Part shown: positions 24,703-34,197 of the stretch, piece after piece
Numbering within the stretch: position 1 is the first letter of the stretch
How the letters are laid out: every line of letters begins with the position of its first letter
Origin: Pseudanabaena sp.
Lineage (GTDB): Bacteria; Cyanobacteriota; Cyanobacteriia; Pseudanabaenales; Pseudanabaenaceae
Direction: 5' to 3'
DNA length: 45,568 bases
Assembly: GCA_003249035.1 (NCBI GenBank)
Contig: QBMK01000032.1
Coordinates: 1 to 45,568 of the forward strand
The notes under the pieces: model-generated
The model's input: the letters and a program-made list of their open reading frames with translations, nothing else
Told to the model about the DNA's origin: nothing
Databases searched by the model: none
Made by a program: the position numbers and the translations under genes

Positions 24703-25257
24703 ATGATAAAGCTCTATGGTGGCGCAAGAAGTCGCGCCTCAATTGTCAAATGGTATCTAGAAGAATTGCAAGCTCCCCATGAGTTTCAATTGCTTGATAT
24801 GAAAGTTGGACAACATTTACAGCCCGAATTTTTAGCAATTAATCCCTTTGGCAAAGTACCTGCGATCGCAGATGGTGACTTTCTATTATGGGAGTCTGGC
24901 GCAATTTTGCTGTACCTTGCCGATAAATATGCAGAGGTAAAAACTTTAGAAGAAAGAGCGATCGCCTCTCAATGGGTCTTGTTTGCAAATGCTACTCTTG
25001 GACCTGGTTTGTTTGGCGAAGAGAATCGCGAAAAAGAAACACCAAGATTGCTCGGTGGCATCAACAAGATTCTTGGAAATCAATCTTATATCACAGGCGA
25101 CAACTTCACCGTCTCAGATGTGGCAGTTGCCGCAATTCTCGGTTATGCGATTTTGTTTATCAAAATATCCTACGAGGACTATCCTGCGATCGATGCTTAC
25201 ATGCAACGGATTAGCGATCGCCCTGCTTACAAAAAAGCAATTTTAGGTATTGAATAA
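24703..25257 (+). CDS. Glutathione S-transferase
   Basis: 184 residues, starting at the ATG 24703 preceded by TTGGAGA. The open frame reaches a TTG 30 bp earlier. The thioredoxin-like N-terminal domain has YGGARSRASIVKWYLEE and the glutathione-binding NPFGKVPAI(A)DGD...LWESGAILLYLA. A helical C-terminal domain contains GDNFTVSDVAVAAIL. It probably conjugates or reduces substrates with glutathione in the cytoplasm. It follows the Rieske gene by about 80 bp and may be co-transcribed with it. Confidence 0.88.
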   Translation: MIKLYGGARSRASIVKWYLEELQAPHEFQLLDMKVGQHLQPEFLAINPFGKVPAIADGDFLLWESGAILLYLADKYAEVKTLEERAIASQWVLFANATLGPGLFGEENREKETPRLLGGINKILGNQSYITGDNFTVSDVAVAAILGYAILFIKISYEDYPAIDAYMQRISDRPAYKKAILGIE

Positions 25258-25290
25258 AAAAAGGGGAGCGCAATGCGCTCCCCTTTTTTT
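25256..25290. terminator. Bidirectional intrinsic terminator
   Basis: AAAAAAAGGGGAGCGC and its exact complement surround AAT, giving a G+C-rich stem with T-runs on both strands. It serves the GST gene on the plus strand and the psbEFLJ operon on the minus strand. Confidence 0.95.
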
Positions 25291-25298
25291 ATGGAAAT

Positions 25299-25418
25299 TT
25301 AGCTAGCAGAGCCAAGCCCTACATAGGAACCATAAAAGAATAGACCAACAACAAGTAGTACGCCTGTACCAGCAACCGTGGCAACTAGCCAAAGCGGGAT
25401 ACGTCCATTTTGAAGCAT
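25299..25418 (-). CDS. psbJ: Photosystem II protein PsbJ
   Basis: 39 residues, [20 protein letters not shown] and on, with one membrane helix and the typical [13 protein letters not shown] end. A strong AGGAGG lies 7 nt before the ATG. It is the last gene of the psbE-F-L-J operon, and PsbJ affects electron flow and assembly at the acceptor side of photosystem II. Confidence 0.95.
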   Translation of the reverse strand: MLQNGRIPLWLVATVAGTGVLLVVGLFFYGSYVGLGSAS

Positions 25419-25466
25419 GAATTAAACCTCCTGATAAAAATGATTTTTATGAAATGAATAGCAAAA

Positions 25467-25583
25467 CTAGTTAAAGAAGTAACTGGAAAAAAGTAGCACA
25501 GTCACGAAAATTAGCAGTAGTCCCAAGAAGAGAGAAGTACGGTTCAACTCTACAGGTTGGCTGTTAGGGTTTTTAGGAGCCAT
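25467..25583 (-). CDS. psbL: Photosystem II protein PsbL
   Basis: 38 residues, [20 protein letters not shown], then one hydrophobic helix ending SSYFFN. Sequence and length match PsbL, which lies at the photosystem II monomer interface and is needed for Tyr-Z function. It is located between psbF and psbJ as in other cyanobacteria. Confidence 0.95.
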   Translation of the reverse strand: MAPKNPNSQPVELNRTSLFLGLLLIFVTVLLFSSYFFN

Positions 25584-25662
25584 AGGTAGGGGAAAAGGTA
25601 AGAGGTAAAAGGTAAAGGTAAAAAGTTTTGTTTTAAAAAAGCAAAACTGGAGTGAATTTTGA

Positions 25663-25797
25663 TTAGCGGCTGATGAATTGCATAGCTGCGATCGCACCGA
25701 TGAAGAACACGGTAGGAACCCCTAAACCGTGAACGGCTAGCCAACGGAAAGTGAATACGGGGTATTGAATGGGTTGATTAGGATTATTGCTTGCCAT
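25663..25797 (-). CDS. psbF: Cytochrome b559 beta subunit
   Basis: 44 residues with [19 protein letters not shown], in which the His is the axial haem ligand paired with that of PsbE. One membrane helix ends IAAMQFISR. The ATG at 25797 is about 105 bp after the psbE stop. It is part of the photosystem II core. Confidence 0.95.
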   Translation of the reverse strand: MASNNPNQPIQYPVFTFRWLAVHGLGVPTVFFIGAIAAMQFISR

Positions 25798-25903
25798 AGT
25801 TATTTACTAGTAGATGCGTTGATTTTGGGAGTTAATTTGGAAGCGTTAATTGTAGGGCTTAAGTTTATAGCTACAAAATTAACGAAATGATCTTAGCAAA
25901 GCG

Positions 25904-26146
25904 CTATTTGCCCATTTGGATATCTTTGGCGGGATTGTAGCGATCAGTTACAAGAGGTGCGGTCTGACGATCTTGACTGTAATACTCGTTGGGTCGTGGT
26001 GTGCCAAATACGTCATAAGCTAAGCCTGTGCTTACAAATAGCCAACCTGCCAAAAACAATGCAGGGATGGTAAGGCTGTGGATTAGCCAATAACGAACGC
26101 TAGTAATAATGTCGGAAAATGGGCGTTCTCCAGTAGTACCTGCCAT
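25904..26146 (-). CDS. psbE: Cytochrome b559 alpha subunit
   Basis: 80 residues with [16 protein letters not shown] (His haem ligand), one membrane helix and a lumenal domain with [12 protein letters not shown]. It is the first gene of the operon, and AGAGGAC precedes the ATG. The upstream region is shared with a divergent acetyltransferase gene. Confidence 0.96.
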   Translation of the reverse strand: MAGTTGERPFSDIITSVRYWLIHSLTIPALFLAGWLFVSTGLAYDVFGTPRPNEYYSQDRQTAPLVTDRYNPAKDIQMGK

Positions 26147-26289
26147 AACAGTCCTCTAAATGTGTGATGTTTAAAATCTTTATCTTAAATAATAATTTAC
26201 TATTGTACATACTTGCCACCGCAAACATAAAACCAAAGAGTAAGTAAACATGCTTGGCACTGCCGCATCACTCTAAAGGCAACTGTTTC

Positions 26290-27516
26290 ATGAAAATTCG
26301 CAAAATTAATAATACTGAGCGTCTTGAAATTCTCAAGGGTGATTTGTATGCCTATTCGCGTTGGACTAATCAAGATTTGCCCCGATCTCATTTGACAGCG
26401 ATCAATCCTGAGGAGGTTCTGGCAGCGGAAATTGATGGCAAGATTGTCGCGGCGTTGCAGTGTTTTAGTTTTCAGCAGTCGGTGCGTGGCAGTCTTAAGG
26501 CGATGGGGGGCATCGGTGGCGTATGGACATATCCTGAATACCGAAATCGGGGCTGTGTGAAGGCACTCATGAAAAGTGCATTTTTAGAAATGCGAATGCA
26601 AGGGATTTGCGTGAGTATGCTTACACCATTTAAGGAAAGTTTTTATGGCGCCTTGGGCTATGCGATCGCCAATGCCACTAATGAGATCAATATTCCAGTC
26701 TCGTCTTTAGAAAATTATTTAAAATTGCCAAATTCAGCTAACTTGAGTTGCGATCGCATTCCTGCAACTGAAGTAAAGGATATTTTGTCTAATTTCCTCT
26801 ACGAAAACTTGCGATCGCAGACTCTTCAGCCCCACAGTCATGGGCTCGCTATTACTAATTTTACTTATGACCAGTGGTGGCATTTGCATCGCCAAAAGCT
26901 CTGTGTAGCGATCAAACGCGATCGCCAGCCAGTCGCCATGGCAATCTATGCGATCGATAGCAGTGGCAATTTGCCGATGTGCGATCGCCAGATTGAAATT
27001 TCATCAATATTTTGGACAGATATCGAATCACGCGATCGCCTCTTGCAATTCTTCGCCAGTCATCGCGATCAAATTCATAGTCTGAGAATGCCCGTCCCAT
27101 TAGGTGCAAACGTCCACACTTGGCTCAGCAACTCAGGACACTTAGATTCATCAATGACTGAGCCTTGGATGGTCAGAGCGATCGATATTGTTGGTGCTTT
27201 GCATGGTTTACCGATCTCCTGCGAGCCATTTACCTTTGCTCTCAGCGATCCTTGCTGTAACTGGAATGATGGAGTATTTGGAGTGAATGGCGATCTCGGC
27301 CAGCTTAAAGTCAAACGCTATGCTCAAAGCGATTTGTCAAACTTAGCGATCAATTTTCGCGTCACGATCACAGGTATATCCGCCTTAATTTATGGCACTC
27401 ATGAAATCTCAGAATTATTGCATAATCGATGGATTACCGAAATTTCTTCGGGAACCTATGAACGATTAGAAAAATGCTTTACACCATGTCTGATTTATAA
27501 TCCTTTTAAGTTCTAA
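26290..27516 (+). CDS. Eis-like GNAT N-acetyltransferase
   Basis: 408 residues from the ATG 26290. A TTG at 26254 extends the frame, but the family start is MKIRKIN. The N-terminal GNAT domain has GGIGGVWTYPEYRNRGCVKAL (acetyl-CoA loop within YRNRG) and GALGYAIA. A second GNAT-like domain and an SCP2-like C-terminal part follow, giving the length and layout of the Eis family (about 400 residues), whose mycobacterial member acetylates aminoglycosides. The native substrate here is unknown. The downstream Fur-type gene starts 2 bp after its stop. Confidence 0.8.
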   Translation: MKIRKINNTERLEILKGDLYAYSRWTNQDLPRSHLTAINPEEVLAAEIDGKIVAALQCFSFQQSVRGSLKAMGGIGGVWTYPEYRNRGCVKALMKSAFLEMRMQGICVSMLTPFKESFYGALGYAIANATNEINIPVSSLENYLKLPNSANLSCDRIPATEVKDILSNFLYENLRSQTLQPHSHGLAITNFTYDQWWHLHRQKLCVAIKRDRQPVAMAIYAIDSSGNLPMCDRQIEISSIFWTDIESRDRLLQFFASHRDQIHSLRMPVPLGANVHTWLSNSGHLDSSMTEPWMVRAIDIVGALHGLPISCEPFTFALSDPCCNWNDGVFGVNGDLGQLKVKRYAQSDLSNLAINFRVTITGISALIYGTHEISELLHNRWITEISSGTYERLEKCFTPCLIYNPFKF

Positions 27517-27518
27517 CC

Positions 27519-27962
27519 ATGCCTATGGGAAAATGTCCGCCGCATATTTCCCCTAAGCAAAAAACAAAAAGTATGAAAGACAAACTCACTCGCAGCCAAG
27601 AACGAGTGCTCCATCTTCTCCAACATCATGATCGCGCAGTATCGGCGCAAGATATTCATTCGGAGTTACGCAATAGTGAAAATAGTGTGGGTCTAGCCAC
27701 GGTCTATCGCTCACTAGATACTCTCAAACTGCAAGGCTTAATCAAAGCACTGACATTACCAAATGGTGAAACCGTCTATAGTGTGACCCCTGCCGATAGA
27801 CATCATCTCAACTGTCTCAATTGCGGCAAGTCTTTACCAATCGACTCCTGCCCTATTCATGATCTGGGAAATCAATTGGCAAAAAAACATACTTTTCAAA
27901 TTTACTATCACACACTAGAATTTTTCGGTCTATGTAGTCAATGTCAACAGGAAGCAGAGTAG
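27519..27962 (+). CDS. Fur-family metal regulator, Zur-like
   Basis: 147 residues from the ATG 2 bp after the acetyltransferase stop. A later ATG at 27570 (MKDKLTRSQ) is the likelier family start. The winged helix has VGLATVYRSLDTLKLQGL (recognition helix). Metal sites include DRHHLNCLNCGKS and LCSQC, two CxxC pairs for structural zinc. The acidic and His residues resemble cyanobacterial Zur more than Fur or PerR, but this is not decisive. It may regulate zinc or iron uptake genes elsewhere. Confidence 0.8.
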   Translation: MPMGKCPPHISPKQKTKSMKDKLTRSQERVLHLLQHHDRAVSAQDIHSELRNSENSVGLATVYRSLDTLKLQGLIKALTLPNGETVYSVTPADRHHLNCLNCGKSLPIDSCPIHDLGNQLAKKHTFQIYYHTLEFFGLCSQCQQEAE

Positions 27963-28059
27963 AGAGTTTGCAGAAATCTCTCACGAAGTAGGGCTGGAGC
28001 AAAATAATTTTACGAATGGGATACTCTAGAGCAGTCTTTTTGTTCTCAATATATATAGT

Positions 28060-28151
28060 TATGGACATGCCACAGGTGATCTCGTACTGCAGGAAATTGC
28101 GCGAGTCTGATGCTAAGGAATGCGTTCTTACGATGTGATAGCCCGGTTGGT
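28060..28151 (+). pseudogene. Remnant of a GGDEF (diguanylate cyclase) gene
   Basis: The plus strand reads YGHATGDLVLQEIARV and then a stop, matching the 'YGHxxGDxVLxxxA' segment of GGDEF domains. About 25 bp later, in another frame, comes DVIARL, matching the 'DxxARYGGDEF' approach, after which homology is lost. This is a decayed fragment of about 90 bp in the gap between the Fur-type gene and dnaK. Confidence 0.6.
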
Positions 28152-28249
28152 AAGCTTCATGATGTCAATTCCCAAACCTTCAATTTTGTCTCTTCTACTG
28201 ACTTCTTTCGCTGAAGGTCGTACTTTGCTCATTTGACCGCCATATCAAA

Positions 28250-28292
28250 CTAAAAAAGAGGGTGGGCGCTATGCGCCCACCCTCTTTTTTAG
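28250..28292 (-). terminator. Intrinsic terminator of dnaK
   Basis: CTAAAAAAGAGGGTGGGCGC pairs exactly with its complement across a 3-nt loop, with a T-run on the minus strand just after the dnaK stop. Confidence 0.93.
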
Positions 28293-28298
28293 AATTAA

Positions 28299-30200
28299 CT
28301 ATTTCGATTCCGTGAAATCAGCATCGATTACATCGTCATCGCCACTAGCGGCATCCTTAGTTCCATCTTCAGGAGCAGCACCAGAAGCAGATTCACCGCC
28401 GCCTTGCTGATAAACAGAAGAGCTAAGAGCATACAAAGCTTGCTTCAACTCTTCAGTTTGAGCTGCGATCGCCTCGTGATCGTCTTTAACGATTACTTCA
28501 CGTAAGCTCTTGACCAGACCTTCGATCTTCGTCTTGTCTGCTTCAGGAACCTTGTCACCAAGATCCTTGATTTGCTTCTCGGCTTGATAAGCAAGAGAGT
28601 CAGCTTGATTCTTCGCTTCGATGCGATCGCGCTTTTCTTTGTCAGTAGATGCGTTACGCTCAGCTTCATTAACCATACGTTCCACTTCGTCCTTAGGTAA
28701 GGTAGAAGCGCCAGAGATTGATAGGGTTTGAACCTTACCAGTTCCCTTGTCCTTAGCAGTTACAGACAATAGCCCGTTGGCATCAATGTCAAATACAACT
28801 TCGATTTGAGGTACGCCACGAGGAGCAGGAGGAATTCCATCTAAGCGGAAAGTTCCCAAACTCTTGTTGTCGTTAGACATTTCACGTTCGCCTTGAAGAA
28901 CATGAATCTCAACGTTGCTCTGTCCATCAACCGCAGTCGAGAAGACTTCAGACTTCTTAGTAGGAACAGTAGTGTTACGAGGAATGATTTTGGTCATTAC
29001 GCCACCCAAGGTTTCTACACCAAGAGATAGAGGAGTTACGTCAAGCAAGAGAATGTCTTTGACTTCACCAGCCAATACACCAGCTTGGACTGCTGCTCCG
29101 ATCGCAACGACTTCATCGGGGTTAACACTTTGGTTAGGATCTTTGCCAAGAATCTTCTTAACGACTTCTTGTACCGCAGGAATACGAGTCGAACCACCAA
29201 CCAGCACAACTTCATCGATTTTCGACTTGTCGATTTTGGCATCACGGACGGCTTGCTCGACAGGAATACGGCAGCGATCGATTAGATCAGCGCAAAGTTC
29301 TTCAAACTTGGCGCGGGTCAATGTGGTGTCAAGGTGCTTAGGCCCATCTTGAGTTGCGGTGATGAAGGGCAGGTTGATTTCGGTTTGAGAAACGCTCGAA
29401 AGTTCAATCTTCGCTTTTTCAGCAGCTTCAGTCAGACGTTGCAATGCTTGCTTGTCTTTACGCAGATCAATGCCTTCAGCCGATTGGAACTGATTAGCAA
29501 GGAAATCTACGATCTTCTTATCAAAATCGTCACCACCGAGATGAGTGTCACCACTGGTGGACATTACTTCAAATACACCATCGCCAACTTCGAGGATCGA
29601 TACGTCAAAAGTACCGCCGCCAAGGTCAAATACGAGGATAGTTTCATTGGTCTTGCTATCTAGCCCATAAGCCAGAGCCGCAGCAGTTGGCTCGTTGATG
29701 ATGCGGAGAACTTCTACGCCTGCAATTTTGCCAGCATCTTTGGTGGCTTGACGTTGTGAGTCATTGAAATATGCAGGAACGGTGATAACCGCTTGAGTGA
29801 CGGTTTCGCCTAAATATTTGCTAGCGTCGTCAACTAACTTACGCAATACTTGAGCAGAAATTTCTTCGGGTGCAAACTGTTTACTAACTGCAGGTGCGTC
29901 GATCTTGACATTTTCACCTACTTTCAAAACTTTGTATGCAACTTGCTTGGATTCCCCACTAACTTCGTCATAACGTCTACCGATAAAACGCTTTACTGAG
30001 TAAAAGGTGTTGTCGGTGTTCATTACGGCTTGACGCTTAGCAATTTGTCCAACTAAGCGATCGCCATTTTTTGCATAAGCAACAACTGAGGGTGTGGTAC
30101 GGAAGCCTTCGGCGTTTGCAATCACCGTTGGCTTGCCCCCTTCCATGACGGCAACGACTGAGTTTGTCGTACCTAAGTCGATTCCAACTACTTTAGCCAT
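28299..30200 (-). CDS. dnaK: Chaperone DnaK (Hsp70)
   Basis: 633 residues. The ATPase domain carries [25 protein letters not shown] and [12 protein letters not shown]. The substrate domain follows ([15 protein letters not shown]), then a helical lid, and the C-terminus ends [13 protein letters not shown]. The length and [14 protein letters not shown] start fit the main (DnaK2-type) cyanobacterial Hsp70. It folds proteins with DnaJ and GrpE partners not present here. It has its own terminator and no adjacent dnaJ, so it is monocistronic. Confidence 0.96.
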   Translation of the reverse strand: MAKVVGIDLGTTNSVVAVMEGGKPTVIANAEGFRTTPSVVAYAKNGDRLVGQIAKRQAVMNTDNTFYSVKRFIGRRYDEVSGESKQVAYKVLKVGENVKIDAPAVSKQFAPEEISAQVLRKLVDDASKYLGETVTQAVITVPAYFNDSQRQATKDAGKIAGVEVLRIINEPTAAALAYGLDSKTNETILVFDLGGGTFDVSILEVGDGVFEVMSTSGDTHLGGDDFDKKIVDFLANQFQSAEGIDLRKDKQALQRLTEAAEKAKIELSSVSQTEINLPFITATQDGPKHLDTTLTRAKFEELCADLIDRCRIPVEQAVRDAKIDKSKIDEVVLVGGSTRIPAVQEVVKKILGKDPNQSVNPDEVVAIGAAVQAGVLAGEVKDILLLDVTPLSLGVETLGGVMTKIIPRNTTVPTKKSEVFSTAVDGQSNVEIHVLQGEREMSNDNKSLGTFRLDGIPPAPRGVPQIEVVFDIDANGLLSVTAKDKGTGKVQTLSISGASTLPKDEVERMVNEAERNASTDKEKRDRIEAKNQADSLAYQAEKQIKDLGDKVPEADKTKIEGLVKSLREVIVKDDHEAIAAQTEELKQALYALSSSVYQQGGGESASGAAPEDGTKDAASGDDDVIDADFTESK

Positions 30201-30493
30201 AAGGCTTCTAACTCCTAAGTTTTATTAATCTTTAATCTCCTACAAGATTAGCTACTTTTCCTGATTAGCACATCAGGGGGACTCTACCTATTCTGGTAGG
30301 GTTTCCCGTACAGAGTGCTTAGCTACTGGCTGTTAGTTTGCTTTTGGCAATTAGTAATTTTTGCGCTCTTGGTTATGTCTGCATCGAGGTATCTCTCAAG
30401 AAAATTCGTGTTATCAGCTACAGTCACAATGTCACCTATAGCTCACAATAGTTACGATAGTCTCTGGGTAGCGATCGTGATCGCTCACAATCA
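30201..30493. promoter_or_regulatory. Divergent intergenic region of dnaK and the RCK channel gene
   Basis: It contains A+T-rich DNA and an imperfect hairpin, CTACC/GGTAG, near 30279-30296 within GGGGGACTC and GGGTTTCCC arms. I see no clear heat-shock (CIRCE) inverted repeat. An open frame inside it is judged non-coding. Confidence 0.4.
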
Positions 30494-32185
30494 ATGAAAC
30501 CCCGCATTATCATCTGTGGTTTAGATCGAACGGGTTACAAAATTTTGAGCCTTCTGAAACAGCAGGGCTGTCTTGTTGTGGGTATTCACGATCGCCCGAT
30601 TCATCAAGCTGGTACCGAAATTATTATTGGCGATTTGGCGGCGGCGGAGACTTTGCTTGCCGCAGGGATTAGAGATGCTCAAACCTTAATTTTAGCTGGA
30701 GCCGATGAGACTCGCAATTTGACAATTTTGATGCAAGCGCGAGTGCTTAATCCCCATGTCAGGATTATTAATCGTTTATTTAATTCCAGCTTGGGTGTTC
30801 GCCTCGACTTGACTTTGCCTAATCATTTAACGATGAGTGTAGCTGCTCTAGCTGCGCCTGTATTTGCTTTTAGTGCAATGGGCAGTCAGGCGATCGGACA
30901 ATTACGTCTATTTAATCAAACTTGGCCGATCCATGAAGAATATATTGACGATCGCCATCCTTGGCTGGGTAAACCCTTGTCAGAGTTTTGGGAAGATCGG
31001 ACAAGGATGTTGATCTATTACCTGCCCTATGACGAAAGCAAGGTAGATCTGGTGAGTGCAGTGTTGAGTGGCAGAACTTTACAATTAGGCGATCGCCTAT
31101 TACTCGGAACACAGCCCAGTGTGAGAACTGCTTCTCGTCCGATCTTGCAGAAAATATCAAAGCTATTAACCAGTATTCGCCAATTTCATGTGCATGGAAG
31201 AGCCGTGTTATTTACGGCGATCACATTATTACTAACTATTTTTTCGGCAACAGTTGTATATACCAGCTTCCAGATGAAAGTTTCGTTAGTAGATGCCCTC
31301 TATTTCTCGGTAGGAATGATTACAGGAGCAGGTGGCAACGAGCAAGTTGTTGAGCATTCTTCAGATAGCATCAAAATTTTTACGATCATCATGATGCTCA
31401 TTGGCACTGCCGTAATTGGTATTTTTTACGCGATTTTAAATGATTTTATTCTCGGTTCACGTCTAAGGAATTTCTGGGATGCCGCGCGTGTACCTCAACG
31501 AAATCATATTGTCATTTGTGGTTTGGGAAGTGTGGGTGTGCAGACAGCGCTACAGTTAGTTAGCTATGGTTATGAGGTTTTAGTTATAGAGCGAGATGTA
31601 AATAATCGCTTTTTAGATACAGTGCGAGCACAAAATATTCCTGTCATTCATGGTGATGCAAGTCTTCCCACCACTCTTAAAGCTGCCAATCTCGAAAAAG
31701 CCGAAAGTCTACTTGCTGTAACCAGTAACGACACTGCGAATTTAGAAATCGCGCTCAATGCTAAGGGAATTGCACCCCGTTGTCGGGTAGTCGTGCGTTA
31801 CGACGATCCCTATTATGCGAGTATGGCTCAGGAAGTCTTTGATTTTGAAGCAGTTCTCAGCCCTCCTGAGATTGCCGCTCCTGCTTTTGCTTCTTCCGCA
31901 CTTGGTGGACGCATTCTCGGCAATGGCATAGTCGCTGACAGTCTCTGGGTGGCGATCGCAACTATGATTACCCCCAATCATCCATTCTGCGGAAAACCTG
32001 TCTGCGAAGCCTCAATGACGGCGGACTTTGTCCCGCTCTATATCGAAACTTCTTGCCAAACAATTCATGGATGGAGTTTATTAGAGGCTTCGCTAAGCGC
32101 AGGAGATATTCTCTATTTGACGATGCCTGCGGCAAAGTTAGAACAGCTATGGCGAGTCGCTCCCTTTCAAGTAGCGGTAAGCTAG
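30494..32185 (+). CDS. Two-RCK potassium-channel-like protein
   Basis: 563 residues in the order RCK/TrkA-N (1-120, nucleotide loop GLDRTG at 9-14), RCK/TrkA-C (about 135-207), membrane helix (238-258), pore loop (263-283), membrane helix (294-318), second TrkA-N (338-455, GLGSVG at 343-348) and TrkA-C (to 563). Two helices around a pore loop match ion-channel-2 potassium channels, but the filter reads MITGAGGNE in place of TVGYGD, and a full RCK pair precedes the pore. It may conduct K+ or another cation, or may gate without classic K+ selectivity. Confidence 0.8.
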   Translation: MKPRIIICGLDRTGYKILSLLKQQGCLVVGIHDRPIHQAGTEIIIGDLAAAETLLAAGIRDAQTLILAGADETRNLTILMQARVLNPHVRIINRLFNSSLGVRLDLTLPNHLTMSVAALAAPVFAFSAMGSQAIGQLRLFNQTWPIHEEYIDDRHPWLGKPLSEFWEDRTRMLIYYLPYDESKVDLVSAVLSGRTLQLGDRLLLGTQPSVRTASRPILQKISKLLTSIRQFHVHGRAVLFTAITLLLTIFSATVVYTSFQMKVSLVDALYFSVGMITGAGGNEQVVEHSSDSIKIFTIIMMLIGTAVIGIFYAILNDFILGSRLRNFWDAARVPQRNHIVICGLGSVGVQTALQLVSYGYEVLVIERDVNNRFLDTVRAQNIPVIHGDASLPTTLKAANLEKAESLLAVTSNDTANLEIALNAKGIAPRCRVVVRYDDPYYASMAQEVFDFEAVLSPPEIAAPAFASSALGGRILGNGIVADSLWVAIATMITPNHPFCGKPVCEASMTADFVPLYIETSCQTIHGWSLLEASLSAGDILYLTMPAAKLEQLWRVAPFQVAVS

Positions 32186-32321
32186 ACAGCCCTTATATTC
32201 ACTATCAAATTAATTTTTGTTATGAATTTTTTGTTGCTTTGGCTATAAGAATGGAGAGATCGTTATTATATTTTCAAATACTTCTGAGGTTTAGATGTTT
32301 GGTTTCCCTGTCCATATAGCA

Positions 32322-32984
32322 ATGCATATTCCCGATGGCTATCTCAGCATACCTGTGAGCTTAGTTACTGGGGGCATCGCGATCGCCTTAATTGCGCTTT
32401 CTCTAAATCGTGTTCAATCAGAATATAAAGAACGCACCGTTCCGCTCATGGGCGTGAGTGCCGCTTTTATCTTTGCTGCCCAAATGATTAACTTCCCGAT
32501 TGTAGGGGGCACATCGGGGCATTTACTCGGTGGAACTCTGGCGGGAATCTTGCTGGGGCCTTGGGCAGGTTCATTAGTAATGTCAGTAGTCTTTATTGTG
32601 CAGTCCGTGATGTTTCAGGATGGGGGACTGACAGCTCTAGGCGCAAATATCACGATCATGGGACTAATTGGAACCTTTGGTGGTTATTATCTCTATCGAG
32701 TGATTAGATTTCTGATTGGGCGGAATACATGGCTGGGCATGAGTGTTGGCACTTCGATAGCTTCATGGACAAGTGTAGTTGTGGCGGCGGCAGTTTGTGC
32801 AGTGCTGTTAGCTCTTTCAGACACCGTTCCCTTGGCTTTAGGAATGACCGCGATGCTGTCATGGCATTTAATGATCGGCATTGGTGAAGCATTTATCACT
32901 CTCGCCGTAACTAGCTTTATCTGGAAGACTCGTCCCGAGCTAATTTATGATGCTCCAAATCCGCAATTAAGCAAATTAAATTAG
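32322..32984 (+). CDS. cbiM: Cobalt/nickel ECF transporter substrate-binding subunit CbiM
   Basis: 220 residues starting at the ATG 32322, which gives MHIPDGYLS. In CbiM/NikM the N-terminal amine and His2 bind the metal, so this start is required, even though the frame is open from 32295. About seven membrane helices carry INFPIVGGTSGHLLGGTLAG, WAGSLVMSVVFIVQ and the late SWHLMIGIGEAFIT. First of four genes, cbiM-PDGLE-cbiQ-cbiO, in one direction with 10-40 bp gaps. No cobalamin riboswitch is evident upstream. Confidence 0.92.
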   Translation: MHIPDGYLSIPVSLVTGGIAIALIALSLNRVQSEYKERTVPLMGVSAAFIFAAQMINFPIVGGTSGHLLGGTLAGILLGPWAGSLVMSVVFIVQSVMFQDGGLTALGANITIMGLIGTFGGYYLYRVIRFLIGRNTWLGMSVGTSIASWTSVVVAAAVCAVLLALSDTVPLALGMTAMLSWHLMIGIGEAFITLAVTSFIWKTRPELIYDAPNPQLSKLN

Positions 32985-33018
32985 ATAATTTTTAGGCTGG
33001 CATAAACACCATAAACAC

Positions 33019-33342
33019 ATGCATAAAAATCGTATTTTTCTATTCTCAGGATTAGCTCTAGCTCTAGCTATTGCTGCATTCATGTCACCCTTTGCTAGTA
33101 AGGATCCAGATGGATTAGACCGAGTTTCTCAAGATCTAAAATTTGAAGGAAAAGCTACTGAGAAACCACCAACAAAACAACTTCCCTTTGCTAACATTTT
33201 TGAAGAATATTCCTTCAAGGCAGTTCCTAATGAAAAAGTGTCAACGGCTCTAGCGGGAATTACAGGAACATTAGTTGTATTTGGCTTAGCGTGGGGAGTT
33301 GGCAAACTTGCAGTACGCAAATCTGAACCAAAGCAGAAATAG
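33019..33342 (+). CDS. PDGLE-domain (CbiN/NikN-like) transporter subunit
   Basis: 107 residues with an N-terminal membrane helix (7-23), then SPFASKDPDGLDRVSQDL, which is the PDGLE motif, and a second helix near 78-98. PDGLE proteins replace or extend CbiN in cobalt/nickel ECF transporters and help load the metal. It sits between cbiM and cbiQ, as is common. Confidence 0.88.
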   Translation: MHKNRIFLFSGLALALAIAAFMSPFASKDPDGLDRVSQDLKFEGKATEKPPTKQLPFANIFEEYSFKAVPNEKVSTALAGITGTLVVFGLAWGVGKLAVRKSEPKQK

Positions 33343-33377
33343 AAGGCGAAGCTCCTTATTTCTGAGAAATTAAATCT

Positions 33378-34187
33378 ATGCTGCTACATATTCATCTCAT
33401 TGAGTCAAGCGATCGCCTATCTCAATCACAGAGCGATCGCTTAAATTTATGGAATCGTTTAGCTGTAAATACACGCTTGATCTGCATATTTCTATTGGTA
33501 TTTGCGATCGCCTTAACTGCGATGGGCAAATGGTGGACTTGGACGTTATATGGAGCCGTGAGTTTACCCATTCTATACTGGAGCCAAGTAGATTTAAGAT
33601 TGCTCGGTAAGCGAATGGCGATCGAGTTAGCTTTTATTAGCGTGATTCTGCTCGGAACTCTCTTCCGTGGTGGTGGACAGATACTTTGGCAATGGGGATG
33701 GTTACAAATAACTACTAATGGATTGGTTATTTTAGGAAGTGTAAGTGTTAAAGCTTTTTTATCTTTATTGCTGTTAAATATTCTCACTCTAAGTACTTCT
33801 GTTCCATTATTATTGCAAGCTCTAGTTACCCTGAAAGTCCCGCCACTTTTAGTTAGCATTATTGCCTCGATGTACCGATATATACTAGTCTTGACCAACG
33901 AATTCAAGGCAATGCGCCGTGCAGCAACTGCCCGAAATTTTGCACCACAAAATATCTACAATCATCAACGCCACGATCGACCATGGCAACGACAGGTACT
34001 CGGCAATATGTTGGGAGTTCTATTTATTCGCACCTACGATCGCGGCGATCGTATTTATCAGGCTATGCTTGCACGAGGCTATCAAGGCACTCCAGTCATG
34101 ATTGAATCAGCTGCAAGCTCATGGGGTGATCGTCTTACCATTGGTTGCGTTATGATCGTGATCGTAATCGGACAAGTTTTTATTTAG
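33378..34187 (+). CDS. cbiQ: ECF transporter transmembrane subunit CbiQ
   Basis: 269 residues with about five membrane helices. The two cytoplasmic coupling motifs that contact the ATPase are MRRAATARNF and YQAMLARGYQG (the 'A-R-(G/N)' pattern). The long loop between them is typical. It links the CbiM module to the CbiO ATPase. Confidence 0.9.
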   Translation: MLLHIHLIESSDRLSQSQSDRLNLWNRLAVNTRLICIFLLVFAIALTAMGKWWTWTLYGAVSLPILYWSQVDLRLLGKRMAIELAFISVILLGTLFRGGGQILWQWGWLQITTNGLVILGSVSVKAFLSLLLLNILTLSTSVPLLLQALVTLKVPPLLVSIIASMYRYILVLTNEFKAMRRAATARNFAPQNIYNHQRHDRPWQRQVLGNMLGVLFIRTYDRGDRIYQAMLARGYQGTPVMIESAASSWGDRLTIGCVMIVIVIGQVFI

Positions 34188-34197
34188 TTAAAGCGCT

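Noticed and set aside
30315-30497. 60-codon plus-strand frame upstream of the RCK gene
   Set aside because: It overlaps the RCK start, lies in the divergent promoter region and has no recognisable domain.
32186-32321. Cobalamin riboswitch upstream of cbiM
   Set aside because: The leader is short and A+T-rich with no B12-box-like motif or strong stems.
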